Assembly (NCBI GenBank): GCA_028293095.1
Contig: JAQGPK010000098.1
Coordinates: 1-6,464 of the forward strand
Direction: 5' to 3'
Source of the DNA: Chlamydiia bacterium
Lineage (GTDB): Bacteria; Chlamydiota; Chlamydiia; Chlamydiales; FEN-1388
Length of the DNA stretch: 6,464 bases
Below, one piece after another: positions 1 through 5,742 of the stretch. The first letter of the stretch is position 1. Every line of letters starts with the position of its first letter. The notes under the pieces were generated by a model. The model was not told the DNA's origin. It did no database searches and was given only the letters and a program-made list of their open reading frames with translations. A program made the position numbers and the translations under genes.

Positions 1-1086
1 GAAGACATTGACCCCGCCTTGCTCTTAGCAGCCTCTTCCCCTCTCCTACTGAATAAAAATATAGCCCCTTTACCCACGACAACGCTCTACGAGAGTATCT
101 ACACTCCATTTAGAGATAATCTTCCTCGTATCTTTGGCTCCCTTAGCGCTGTCTGCTGTACTATTGGCGTTAGTAAAATGTATGGCCTTCATCAAACACT
201 TGATCCTCGCCTGCTCTCGTTCGCTATTGCCTCTGCAGAATATGGGCTCAAAGGTGTCAGTGCTTTTTTAGGATTTACACTCGAAAAATGGCTGTATGCT
301 CGCAAGGACAATCCACATCTTGCATCCATACATAAAACACTTGCCAAACTCGAAGGTATAGGAATTGGCTTTGCAAATTATGGTCATCAGGTATTACCGA
401 CAAATATCCAAGCCTTTACCATGTCGCTACCTATAGGCTTTTTTTTAGGCGTAAGTACATCTCGCATGCAAAGAATCAATGAAGTAGAAGACATGATCCT
501 TGCTCGAAACTCAGAAATTCTTTCTCCACGAACTGAGAGACAGGAAAATAAGATTACTACGTACAACAAAAAATCCATCTTGTACCACGTAACAACAACT
601 CTTGCCTTTGAGGCTATAGGCCTCTACATTCACTTCAAAGGTGGAGAGGAAGCAAAGGGGCTAGATGTATTTTTTTCTTTAACTCCTCTCGTCTATTACG
701 CTACTCGCTTTGGATTTTCTAAAAAACCTACGATAGAAAACGCCTCTACTCTCCAAAGAATCGGCCACTTTGCACTGCATAAGTCCCCTCAAGTGCTTTC
801 TGAAGAGCTTAATTACTGGCTCAGCTTTGTACTTGCTAACGCCATTGCGAAAACTGATACCAATGCACGAATTTTCTATATTGGACAATCGATCCTCTTT
901 GGATCTATTGAAGGAGCGCTTTTTACAATTGACGGCCAAGAAGATGAAGCAGCAGATGCGGGGCTCGAAACAACACTCTCGAGACGCCAAAAAATTCTCC
1001 ATAAGTTGCGAGCTGCAACAACCCGCAATTATGCAAGGATGGACATCTTAATTAAAAATTTAGCGATTAACTTTAAACCTAATTAA
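1..1086 (+). CDS. Unrecognised probable multi-pass membrane protein, 5'-truncated by window edge
   Basis: The reading frame is open from the first base (EDIDPALLLAAS...) to TAA at 1084-1086, giving at least 361 residues. A TTG at 19 could be called a start, but it has no ribosome binding site and the frame is open upstream of it, so the true start probably lies outside the window. I do not recognise the family. Several moderately hydrophobic stretches alternate with charged loops: near FGSLSAVCCTIGV, FAIASAEYGLKGVSAFLGF, FTMSLPIGFFLGV, VTTTLAFEAIGLYI, FFSLTPLVYYATRFGF, LSFVLANAIA and IGQSILFGSIEGALFTI. The C-terminal 60 residues are charged and likely soluble. This suggests an integral membrane protein with about five to seven spans, though several spans contain polar residues, so an amphipathic helical protein is possible. 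It lies 92 bp upstream of the kinase on the same strand with no hairpin terminator between them, so co-transcription is possible. Coding is well supported by length; function is unknown. Confidence 0.8.
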   Translation, partial: EDIDPALLLAASSPLLLNKNIAPLPTTTLYESIYTPFRDNLPRIFGSLSAVCCTIGVSKMYGLHQTLDPRLLSFAIASAEYGLKGVSAFLGFTLEKWLYARKDNPHLASIHKTLAKLEGIGIGFANYGHQVLPTNIQAFTMSLPIGFFLGVSTSRMQRINEVEDMILARNSEILSPRTERQENKITTYNKKSILYHVTTTLAFEAIGLYIHFKGGEEAKGLDVFFSLTPLVYYATRFGFSKKPTIENASTLQRIGHFALHKSPQVLSEELNYWLSFVLANAIAKTDTNARIFYIGQSILFGSIEGALFTIDGQEDEAADAGLETTLSRRQKILHKLRAATTRNYARMDILIKNLAINFKPN

Positions 1087-1118
1087 AATACTAAATTATT
1101 AAATTCTATAAATATAAA

Positions 1119-1146
1119 TTGATTAAAAATTAACTAATTAGATAAA
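1119..1146 (+). promoter_or_regulatory. Candidate sigma-70-type promoter for the kinase gene
   Basis: TTGATT (1119-1124) is followed after 16 bp by GATAAA (1141-1146). Each hexamer matches four of six positions of the TTGACA/TATAAT consensus. The region is extremely AT-rich, so such matches arise easily by chance, and the kinase may instead be read through from the gene upstream. Confidence 0.25.
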
Positions 1147-1151
1147 CTATT

Positions 1152-1169
1152 TGCTTTTTATTAAAAGCA
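1152..1169 (+). promoter_or_regulatory. Hairpin abutting the kinase ribosome binding site
   Basis: A perfect 7-bp inverted repeat (TGCTTTT, loop TATT, AAAAGCA) ends at 1169, where the only plausible Shine-Dalgarno sequence, AGG at 1169-1171, begins seven bases before the ATG at 1179. In RNA the stem would partly cover the ribosome binding site and could dampen initiation. The stem is A/U-rich and weak, so an effect is inference. Confidence 0.3.
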
Positions 1170-1178
1170 GGCAATTAC

Positions 1179-2687
1179 ATGGACTTACGCGATCCCTCTC
1201 CACTCTTTTCAGCTATGAGGTTAAAATGCGATACATCAACTGATGAAAAAAGCGATACTGACTTACTTGCAGCAGTAAATGACGCATTAAAACAAAACCA
1301 GCCTCTATCCTCACGTGTTCAGAATATTCTTCAGAATGATCCTGCAAACCGCTATAAAGAGTTTCTACAAACAATCACTATTCCGAGTCTTTCTGATAGA
1401 CAAATCAAAGTTCTTATTAAAAACATGGAAGAGCTTACTTCCTGGAACGTAATTGCTCTCAAATACTCACACCTATTAAATCATCAACTTGAAACAACTG
1501 ATTTAACTCAGCAACGCGCCCTCAAAACGGCATTTTATATTCAGTCTCAATTTAACAAAGAACAGGCACTCAATAGACAACAATTCGTACTTACACCTAA
1601 AAAAACAAAGCTTCCACAAACACTCCAATACAATCATGAACAAGACACACTCTATGTCTGCGCTCGCTCCAAACATTCCTATTTCAAAAGTAATGGGACA
1701 TTTAAAAGCATCACAGCTGCTGCCGCAATTGCCTTAAATGATCCTATAAAACTACCTGAACCCGTTATACGAGCCATCACGAAAAGAGATAGTTGCAGAG
1801 AGAGCCTAAGACTTGCGCAACATGAGATAGAAATCTATCGAGAGCTCCGAGGTGCTCCAGGTATTTTGCAGCTACGTACTGCTCATAAATTTGTAAGCCA
1901 AGGCGGACTTGAGCGTATCAGCATGATTTTTGATAAGTGTGATGGAGATCTCAGCATTGATTGGGAAAACCCTCGCTTATTTTCCTTCGATCAAAAGCTC
2001 TCTATTATGAAGGGTCTCTTACAAGGCCTTCACTCCTGCCACTCACGAGGGATTATACATGGCGATCTTAAACTAGCAAATATGCTCTATAAGCAAACGA
2101 ACAGCACAACGCAGGCGGTGCTTGCTGATTTTGGCTACGCTTTTAACCCGAAAAAGGGAGAAAAGGCGCATCATCTGTATGAAAAAGGATTATACGGCTT
2201 TATTTGGGCGACGTCTCCTGAAGTCTATGGTAATCAATTTGTCGATAAATCGCCACATGGTTATAAACTAACTGAAATCTGGGCAATGGGGTTTTGTCTG
2301 TATGCATTATTTTATAATAAATACCCCGAATGGCATACAATTCCTCATCAGCGATATAAAGTAGTCACAGCAATCAAAAATGACAACGAACCTGCAGAAA
2401 AACAGGCCCAATCCAAAGAAAGCTTTGTAAAAGAACAAGAAGACTTCAAAAATCTCGTCATGCAGATTATAGAGAAGGACCCGATTCTTATTCCCAAACA
2501 AGGTGAAAGCTATCTTACAGGCGCCAATCTTATTAAAAAATGTATCTACAGTATGTTACGCCTTAATCCAGATGATAGGATATCAATCGAAGAAGCCTTA
2601 AAAGTAACTGAGACTCTTATGACACCCTTTGAAGAAGAAAGCCCAAAGAATGACAAAAATTCCGAAGAAGAAAAGAAGAGCCGATAG
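1179..2687 (+). CDS. Eukaryotic-like protein kinase with unrecognised N-terminal region
   Basis: The 502-residue protein has a kinase core over about residues 155-485. The catalytic loop reads HGDLKLAN (294-301), with catalytic D296, K298 and N301. The magnesium-binding DFG is at 317-319 and the APE-like motif is SPE at 346-348. A helix-F motif EIWAMG follows (366-371, E replacing the usual D), and the C-lobe arginine is in NPDDR (R467). E216 in HEIEIY is the likely helix-C glutamate. The HRD arginine is replaced by glycine (non-RD type), so activation-loop phosphorylation may not control it. The N-lobe is divergent: the glycine loop is reduced to something like NGTFKS (172-177) and the beta-3 lysine is ambiguous (R198 or K202 in VIRAITK). 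Residues 1-150 look helical and match no domain I know; the tail after 483 is acidic and charged. No transmembrane segment is visible. Chlamydial Pkn proteins include secreted effectors, but secretion here is only inferred. The start is the ATG at 1179, preceded by AGG at seven bases. Confidence 0.9.
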   Translation: MDLRDPSPLFSAMRLKCDTSTDEKSDTDLLAAVNDALKQNQPLSSRVQNILQNDPANRYKEFLQTITIPSLSDRQIKVLIKNMEELTSWNVIALKYSHLLNHQLETTDLTQQRALKTAFYIQSQFNKEQALNRQQFVLTPKKTKLPQTLQYNHEQDTLYVCARSKHSYFKSNGTFKSITAAAAIALNDPIKLPEPVIRAITKRDSCRESLRLAQHEIEIYRELRGAPGILQLRTAHKFVSQGGLERISMIFDKCDGDLSIDWENPRLFSFDQKLSIMKGLLQGLHSCHSRGIIHGDLKLANMLYKQTNSTTQAVLADFGYAFNPKKGEKAHHLYEKGLYGFIWATSPEVYGNQFVDKSPHGYKLTEIWAMGFCLYALFYNKYPEWHTIPHQRYKVVTAIKNDNEPAEKQAQSKESFVKEQEDFKNLVMQIIEKDPILIPKQGESYLTGANLIKKCIYSMLRLNPDDRISIEEALKVTETLMTPFEEESPKNDKNSEEEKKSR

Positions 2688-2691
2688 CAAA

Positions 2692-2719
2692 CACTATCCC
2701 TTGCCATTAAGGGATAGTG
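2692..2719. terminator. Bidirectional hairpin terminator between convergent genes
   Basis: A perfect 11-bp inverted repeat (CACTATCCCTT at 2692-2702, AAGGGATAGTG at 2709-2719) encloses a six-base loop. It sits five bases after the kinase stop codon and 11 bases beyond the stop of the convergent orphan gene. The plus-strand side is followed by a partly T-rich tail (CTTTCAATTCTTT), and the minus-strand side by TTTGCT. Neither tail is a strong U-run, but the position and perfect stem fit a shared terminator. Confidence 0.75.
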
Positions 2720-2730
2720 CTTTCAATTCT

Positions 2731-3246
2731 TTAGAACAAAAGTGAGCGAGCAGTTAAGGCTACACCCACAAGTAGAGCGCTTAAACAAACTTGCGCAAGA
2801 GGTATTCCCTGCAAATAAGATTTTTCAGGAATTTGAATTTTACGCAAAAAAAAGGCATGAGGTCCTGCTTGACTACAGTGTAAAATTGCTACACACATCC
2901 CCTTTTTAGCTAAATCATGAATTTGCATATCGTGAAAACCTGCTCTTTTGCAATGTGGACCATCGGCATATCCTTTAATTTCAAAAGGTTCAAAGCGCTG
3001 ATTTTTAGTACCTAGAGGAATATCATGAAAAGTATGATGCGTACACTTCACAATCACGTGAGACGTATCGAAACGATCTAGTACACACTCAGTATTTGCT
3101 GATGCGTTATATGTACGAGTCACACTATTTTCCCTGATTATAACATTACGACGGTTGAGATCTGGTATAACAGTTCCTATATCTCCAGTGTCAATGTAAG
3201 GGTAAATTTGAGAGTTGCTTGATGTAATAGTCATAAAATCATTCAT
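2731..3246 (-). CDS. Hypothetical His/Cys-rich protein with C-terminal membrane anchor
   Basis: I do not recognise this 171-residue protein. No convincing signal peptide is present. Residues 1-145 look soluble and probably beta-rich, with clustered His and Cys: C68, H70, H71, H74, then H98, C99, H105, H110, C118, H123, C124 and H130. This could reflect a metal site or disulfides, though no canonical spaced zinc motif is evident. Residues 147-171 form one hydrophobic stretch (PLAQVCLSALLVGVALTA) ending in RSLLF, so the architecture is that of a tail-anchored protein. The ATG at 3246 is directly preceded by GAAAAG with no spacing. The second ATG, at codon 5, puts that purine stretch 12 bases upstream, so the start is uncertain by four residues. 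The gene is convergent with the kinase and lies 157 bp beyond the phosphoesterase on the same strand. No other frame competes, which supports real coding. Confidence 0.72.
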   Translation of the reverse strand: MNDFMTITSSNSQIYPYIDTGDIGTVIPDLNRRNVIIRENSVTRTYNASANTECVLDRFDTSHVIVKCTHHTFHDIPLGTKNQRFEPFEIKGYADGPHCKRAGFHDMQIHDLAKKGMCVAILHCSQAGPHAFFLRKIQIPEKSYLQGIPLAQVCLSALLVGVALTARSLLF

Positions 3247-3302
3247 CTTTTCGTTAAAATATTAAAAAATAGTCCGCCTAACAGGCAAAAAAATATAAAA
3301 TT

Positions 3303-3318
3303 ATCATTTTTAAATGAT
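3303..3318. promoter_or_regulatory. Perfect inverted repeat upstream of the orphan gene (operator candidate)
   Basis: ATCATTT-TT-AAATGAT is a 7-bp inverted repeat with a two-base centre, lying 56 bp upstream of the ATG at 3246. It sits in the AT-rich 157-bp gap between 3247 and 3403, which otherwise holds no gene and no strong promoter. The position suits an operator or promoter element for the minus-strand orphan gene. In such AT-rich DNA it could arise by chance. Confidence 0.25.
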
Positions 3319-3403
3319 TAATATTGTATTAAGATCACGTTAAGTGCACAGAGAGATACTTTATAAAGATGAATACTGGTAATCAAGCGAACTAAGGGAT
3401 GCA

Positions 3404-4231
3404 CTATACAAGGCATTCCTTGCTTGGAAACTCGAATAAGAGACGCTCGAGTGTGTCGCCCACAGTTAAAGATGTATGTGTAACCTTGATTTCAAGGTTC
3501 TTTAAAATCTGAACATTGGCTTCATGATGTGTGTGACCCGCAAGCACAACACACTCCTTACCTGGAAACTCTTGTAAAAGACGCTTGAGTGTGTCACCCA
3601 CAGCTTTAGCAACAAAATGGGGCGCCCATAAATCAGAGGCGACTTTATTTTCATAGAGACACGCTTCTCGAAAAGGGGGCGCATGAGTCAGAAAAATTAC
3701 CTTTTGGTACTTTTGAAAAGCTTTTCGTAGCTTCCTTTCAACCTCAAGTGCTGCCTCCTCTCCAAGTTCTTGAAGAACGATTGCAAGCTCATCCGGACTT
3801 CTGGCTTTCAGTTCCTCAATCTCAAAATGGTCTCGTAAGCAAACGGTAGAGAGTGACAAGGCCCCATCTTGACCATCTGCCCAGCCATCATGGCCAATGA
3901 GAGCAGTCGTTGGACTTAGCTCTATAGGATCTCTTTGCGTAAGGTAGTAAAAATCCTTCTCCTTGTGAGCAAGATCCGAAGCACGCTTTTTTTGAATAGC
4001 CATTGACTCTCCATAAAAATCGTGATTCCCAAGAATAAAATAGAGAGGCTTTTGTGAGATCTTTTGAAGTTTTTGTAAATAGCCCAGTGATGCTGCTCCA
4101 TCTGCCGTGTCACCACCTACTAGAATGGCTGAAGCCTCTTTTTCTAAAGCTATTTTTTCGAAAAAATTATCGCGTATATCAGGATCAATGGCATCTAGAT
4201 GAAGGTCTGCGAGCCATAAAAACTTTGTCAT
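3404..4231 (-). CDS. Calcineurin-like metallophosphoesterase with duplicated C-terminus
   Basis: The 275-residue protein has the full set of dinuclear metal motifs of the calcineurin-like phosphoesterase superfamily: DLH (D9, H11), GGDTADG (D41), GNHD (N69, H70, D71), the histidine of THAPP (H183) and GHTH (H233, H235). It should be a soluble, cytoplasmic metal-dependent phosphoesterase. The substrate cannot be read from the sequence; the family includes nucleotide, protein and lipid-pyrophosphate hydrolases. Its ATG overlaps the ubiX stop codon (ATGA, 4228-4231), so translation is likely coupled and it is the third gene of the ubiA-ubiX operon. The last 22 residues (254-275) repeat residues 209-230: VGDTLERLLFEFPSKECLV against VGDTLKRLLQEFPGKECVV. 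This follows immediately after the KVTHTSL strand, so the original C-terminus seems to have been replaced or extended. All catalytic motifs precede the duplicated tail. No clear terminator follows the stop. Confidence 0.93.
   Translation of the reverse strand: MTKFLWLADLHLDAIDPDIRDNFFEKIALEKEASAILVGGDTADGAASLGYLQKLQKISQKPLYFILGNHDFYGESMAIQKKRASDLAHKEKDFYYLTQRDPIELSPTTALIGHDGWADGQDGALSLSTVCLRDHFEIEELKARSPDELAIVLQELGEEAALEVERKLRKAFQKYQKVIFLTHAPPFREACLYENKVASDLWAPHFVAKAVGDTLKRLLQEFPGKECVVLAGHTHHEANVQILKNLEIKVTHTSLTVGDTLERLLFEFPSKECLV
3408..3471 (-). repeat. Direct repeat, copy B (C-terminal duplicate inside the phosphoesterase gene)
   Basis: These 64 bases align without gaps to 3546-3609 at an offset of 138 bp (46 codons), with 14 mismatches, about 78% identity by my hand count. 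Similarity stops abruptly on both sides. The copy is in the same reading frame as copy A and runs almost to the stop codon (3404-3406), so it encodes the last residues of the protein. Confidence 0.88.
3482..3499. repeat. Perfect 8-bp inverted repeat between the two direct repeats
   Basis: AACCTTGA-TT-TCAAGGTT forms a near-continuous palindrome within codons for KNLEIKV of the phosphoesterase. It lies in the spacer between repeat copies B and A. A hairpin here could stall replication and favour template switching, but that role is inferred. Confidence 0.55.
3546..3609 (-). repeat. Direct repeat, copy A (original segment inside the phosphoesterase gene)
   Basis: This is the presumed source copy of the duplication at 3408-3471. 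It encodes the helix and strand leading into the GHTH metal-binding motif, a required part of the fold, so it is more likely ancestral than copy B, which lies after the last core motif. Confidence 0.85.
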
Positions 4232-4827
4232 CGTCTCATCGATCCTGTCCAGCGAGGATAGATATCAGACTCAATCTTCATGGCATCAAGGGCTTTACCG
4301 ACAATGAAGTTCTCTACATCCTGCAGTGTCTTTGGCTGCGTATACCAAGCAGGAATCGGCGGCACAATCGTCGCACCATAGCGCGATATCTTGAGCATGT
4401 TCTCAAGATGAATTTCGCTAAAAGGCGCCTCTCGAGGGACAATCACAAGAGGTCTTCTCTCTTTTAGGGTAACGTCTGCAGCGCGCCGTAAAAGATTATC
4501 TGAAAGGCCTGTCGCCACTGCCGCAAGAGTTGCCATGCTACAGGGAATGATCAGCATGCCATAGACCTGATAGGAGCCACTTGCAATCGGCGCTGTAAAA
4601 TCTTGTATACCATGCAGTCTAATGCGCGTCTGCTTTTCTTCTGAGAAGCTTTTAACAAATTTGACACCTGTTGCAAAATCCTCTCCCATCTCCTCAAGCG
4701 CTGTAAAATGAGCATCTCGAGTCATGACAAGTTCTACGTGATGATCTAGATCTGTCAAGACATCGATAACTCGGTGAGCAAGAATAACACCTGATGCTCC
4801 TGAGACTCCAACTACAATGCGCGCCAT
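4228..4827 (-). CDS. ubiX: Flavin prenyltransferase UbiX
   Basis: UbiX prenylates reduced FMN with dimethylallyl phosphate to make the prenyl-FMN cofactor of UbiD-family decarboxylases, which act in ubiquinone or menaquinone synthesis. At 199 residues it has normal family length. The flavoprotein loop is GVSGASG (7-13). Further family signatures are PCSMATLAAVATGLSDNLLRR (95-115), K122 in VTLKERRPL, VPRE (R132, E133), IHLENML and the closing PPIPAWYTQP with Y162. By spacing against the characterised Pseudomonas enzyme, R115, K122, R132, E133 and Y162 match its phosphate-binding and catalytic residues, while a later arginine seems to be K178. The start ATG at 4827 lies inside the end of ubiA (16-bp overlap), and GGAG at 4833-4836 stands five bases upstream. 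Its stop overlaps the start of the phosphoesterase. The partner decarboxylase is not in the window. Membership in the futalosine menaquinone route is inferred from lineage, not shown here. Confidence 0.96.
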   Translation of the reverse strand: MARIVVGVSGASGVILAHRVIDVLTDLDHHVELVMTRDAHFTALEEMGEDFATGVKFVKSFSEEKQTRIRLHGIQDFTAPIASGSYQVYGMLIIPCSMATLAAVATGLSDNLLRRAADVTLKERRPLVIVPREAPFSEIHLENMLKISRYGATIVPPIPAWYTQPKTLQDVENFIVGKALDAMKIESDIYPRWTGSMRR

Positions 4828-5663
4828 ACTCTCTCCAAAACTACAGTTACAAGCAAAATCATCGCTACATAGGTATTTGAAAGGGAAAAGACTTTCGTCT
4901 TATTGAGTGACTCTTCTGCCGAATGGGTCATATACAAAATAAAGCTCACTGCACACACGCCCATAAAATAGATCCACGAAGCGCCATGTACTACTCCAAC
5001 GAGTAGAAGAGACAAAGCTGTAGCAACGCGCAAAGCTGCGGCAATCTGGCGTGCAACTTTTTCGCCAAAAATGGCAGGAATGCTAAAAAGCTTCTCTCTC
5101 CGATCAAACGCCTTGTCTTGAAAAGCATACAAAATATCATTAGCAGCAATGCTACAGCCCAGCGCTAAGCCAAAAAAGAGCGCCGCAAATGAAAAACTAC
5201 CTGTTACTGTAATCCACGCCAAAAAGGGACCAAAAAACTGGATAGCACCTAACACAAAATGGCAGCACCAGGTAAACCTTTTTGTATAGGAGTAGCCTAT
5301 CAGTAAAAGTGCAATAAGCGGCGAGAAAGCAAAACAGGTTCTATTAATCTGATAGGTAGCTACAAAAAAGCAGAGCAAAGAGAGAGTTGCTAAGATAAAA
5401 ACTAGTTCTCTCGAGATTTCTTTTCGTTGTAGCGGCCGAGAGGACGTTCGAGGGTTTTTGGCATCGATATACTGGTCAATTGCCTGATTAAAGCACATGC
5501 CTGAAAGACGTGCTGCGAAAAAGGCTAAAACGAGAAGGCTCAGCATTCGAAAGTCGCACGGTTTTCCTGGCAAAAGAATTGCGGCAAGTATCCAAGGAAG
5601 ACCAAAAAAAGACTGTTTTAACTGTACCAAACGGTTGAAAATCGCAAGAGTTTTTGTATTCAT
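4812..5663 (-). CDS. ubiA: UbiA-family polyprenyltransferase (MqnP/4-hydroxybenzoate-type)
   Basis: This integral inner-membrane enzyme attaches a polyprenyl chain to an aromatic quinone precursor. Both Asp-rich motifs are intact. Numbered from the ATG at 5663 (283 residues), they are NxxxDxxxD with N59, D63 and D67, followed by KNPRTSSRPL, and DxxYxxxDxxxD with D176, Y179, D183 and D187. These bind the magnesium-diphosphate of the prenyl donor. Eight or nine hydrophobic segments match the family. The KNPRT signature resembles the 'other' UbiA group found in futalosine-pathway bacteria, so the substrate may be the naphthoate intermediate (MqnP role) rather than 4-hydroxybenzoate. A GTG at 5696 would add 11 residues (294 in total). 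I prefer the ATG because family members begin near the NRLVQLKQS helix and GGAGG (5680-5684) lies upstream of it, though its 16-base spacing is long. The gene heads the operon with ubiX and is divergent from the LOG gene. Confidence 0.93.
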   Translation of the reverse strand: MNTKTLAIFNRLVQLKQSFFGLPWILAAILLPGKPCDFRMLSLLVLAFFAARLSGMCFNQAIDQYIDAKNPRTSSRPLQRKEISRELVFILATLSLLCFFVATYQINRTCFAFSPLIALLLIGYSYTKRFTWCCHFVLGAIQFFGPFLAWITVTGSFSFAALFFGLALGCSIAANDILYAFQDKAFDRREKLFSIPAIFGEKVARQIAAALRVATALSLLLVGVVHGASWIYFMGVCAVSFILYMTHSAEESLNKTKVFSLSNTYVAMILLVTVVLERVWRAL

Positions 5664-5711
5664 GCAGACAGAATAGCCACCTCCGAAAAAAAGCACTAGT
5701 CAAAAACTGAC

Positions 5712-5717
5712 ATTCTA
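5712..5717 (-). promoter_or_regulatory. Candidate -10 box for the ubiA-ubiX-phosphoesterase operon
   Basis: On the minus strand TAGAAT (five of six matches to TATAAT) lies in the short divergent gap. No good -35 hexamer is present at 16-17 bp; that position is occupied by sequence next to a T8 run. Transcription would begin around 5704, leaving almost no leader for the GTG at 5696 and about 40 bases for the ATG at 5663, mildly favouring the ATG. Confidence 0.3.
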
Positions 5718-5742
5718 CGTAAGTTGAAAAAAAAGGTTTACT

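Noticed and set aside
679..1002. Minus-strand open frame of 107 codons inside the first gene
   Set aside because: It is a shadow of the longer plus-strand frame, with no ribosome binding site or protein features to support it.
3274..3291. GCCTAACAGGC followed by A-rich sequence, considered as a terminator in the 157-bp gap
   Set aside because: The stem is four base pairs with a three-base loop. On the minus strand the T-run precedes rather than follows it, so it does not fit either direction.
3359..3368. CTTTATAAAG palindrome downstream of the phosphoesterase stop, considered as a terminator or operator
   Set aside because: It has no loop, is short and AT-rich, and no T-run follows on the minus strand. 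I could not support a function.
3346..3406. Remnant of the original phosphoesterase C-terminus downstream of the stop codon
   Set aside because: Translating the minus strand past the stop and comparing it with the sequence after repeat copy A showed no convincing similarity.
4054..4467. 137-codon plus-strand open frame across the phosphoesterase/ubiX junction
   Set aside because: It runs antisense to two well-supported genes with full family motifs, and its translation has no recognisable features.
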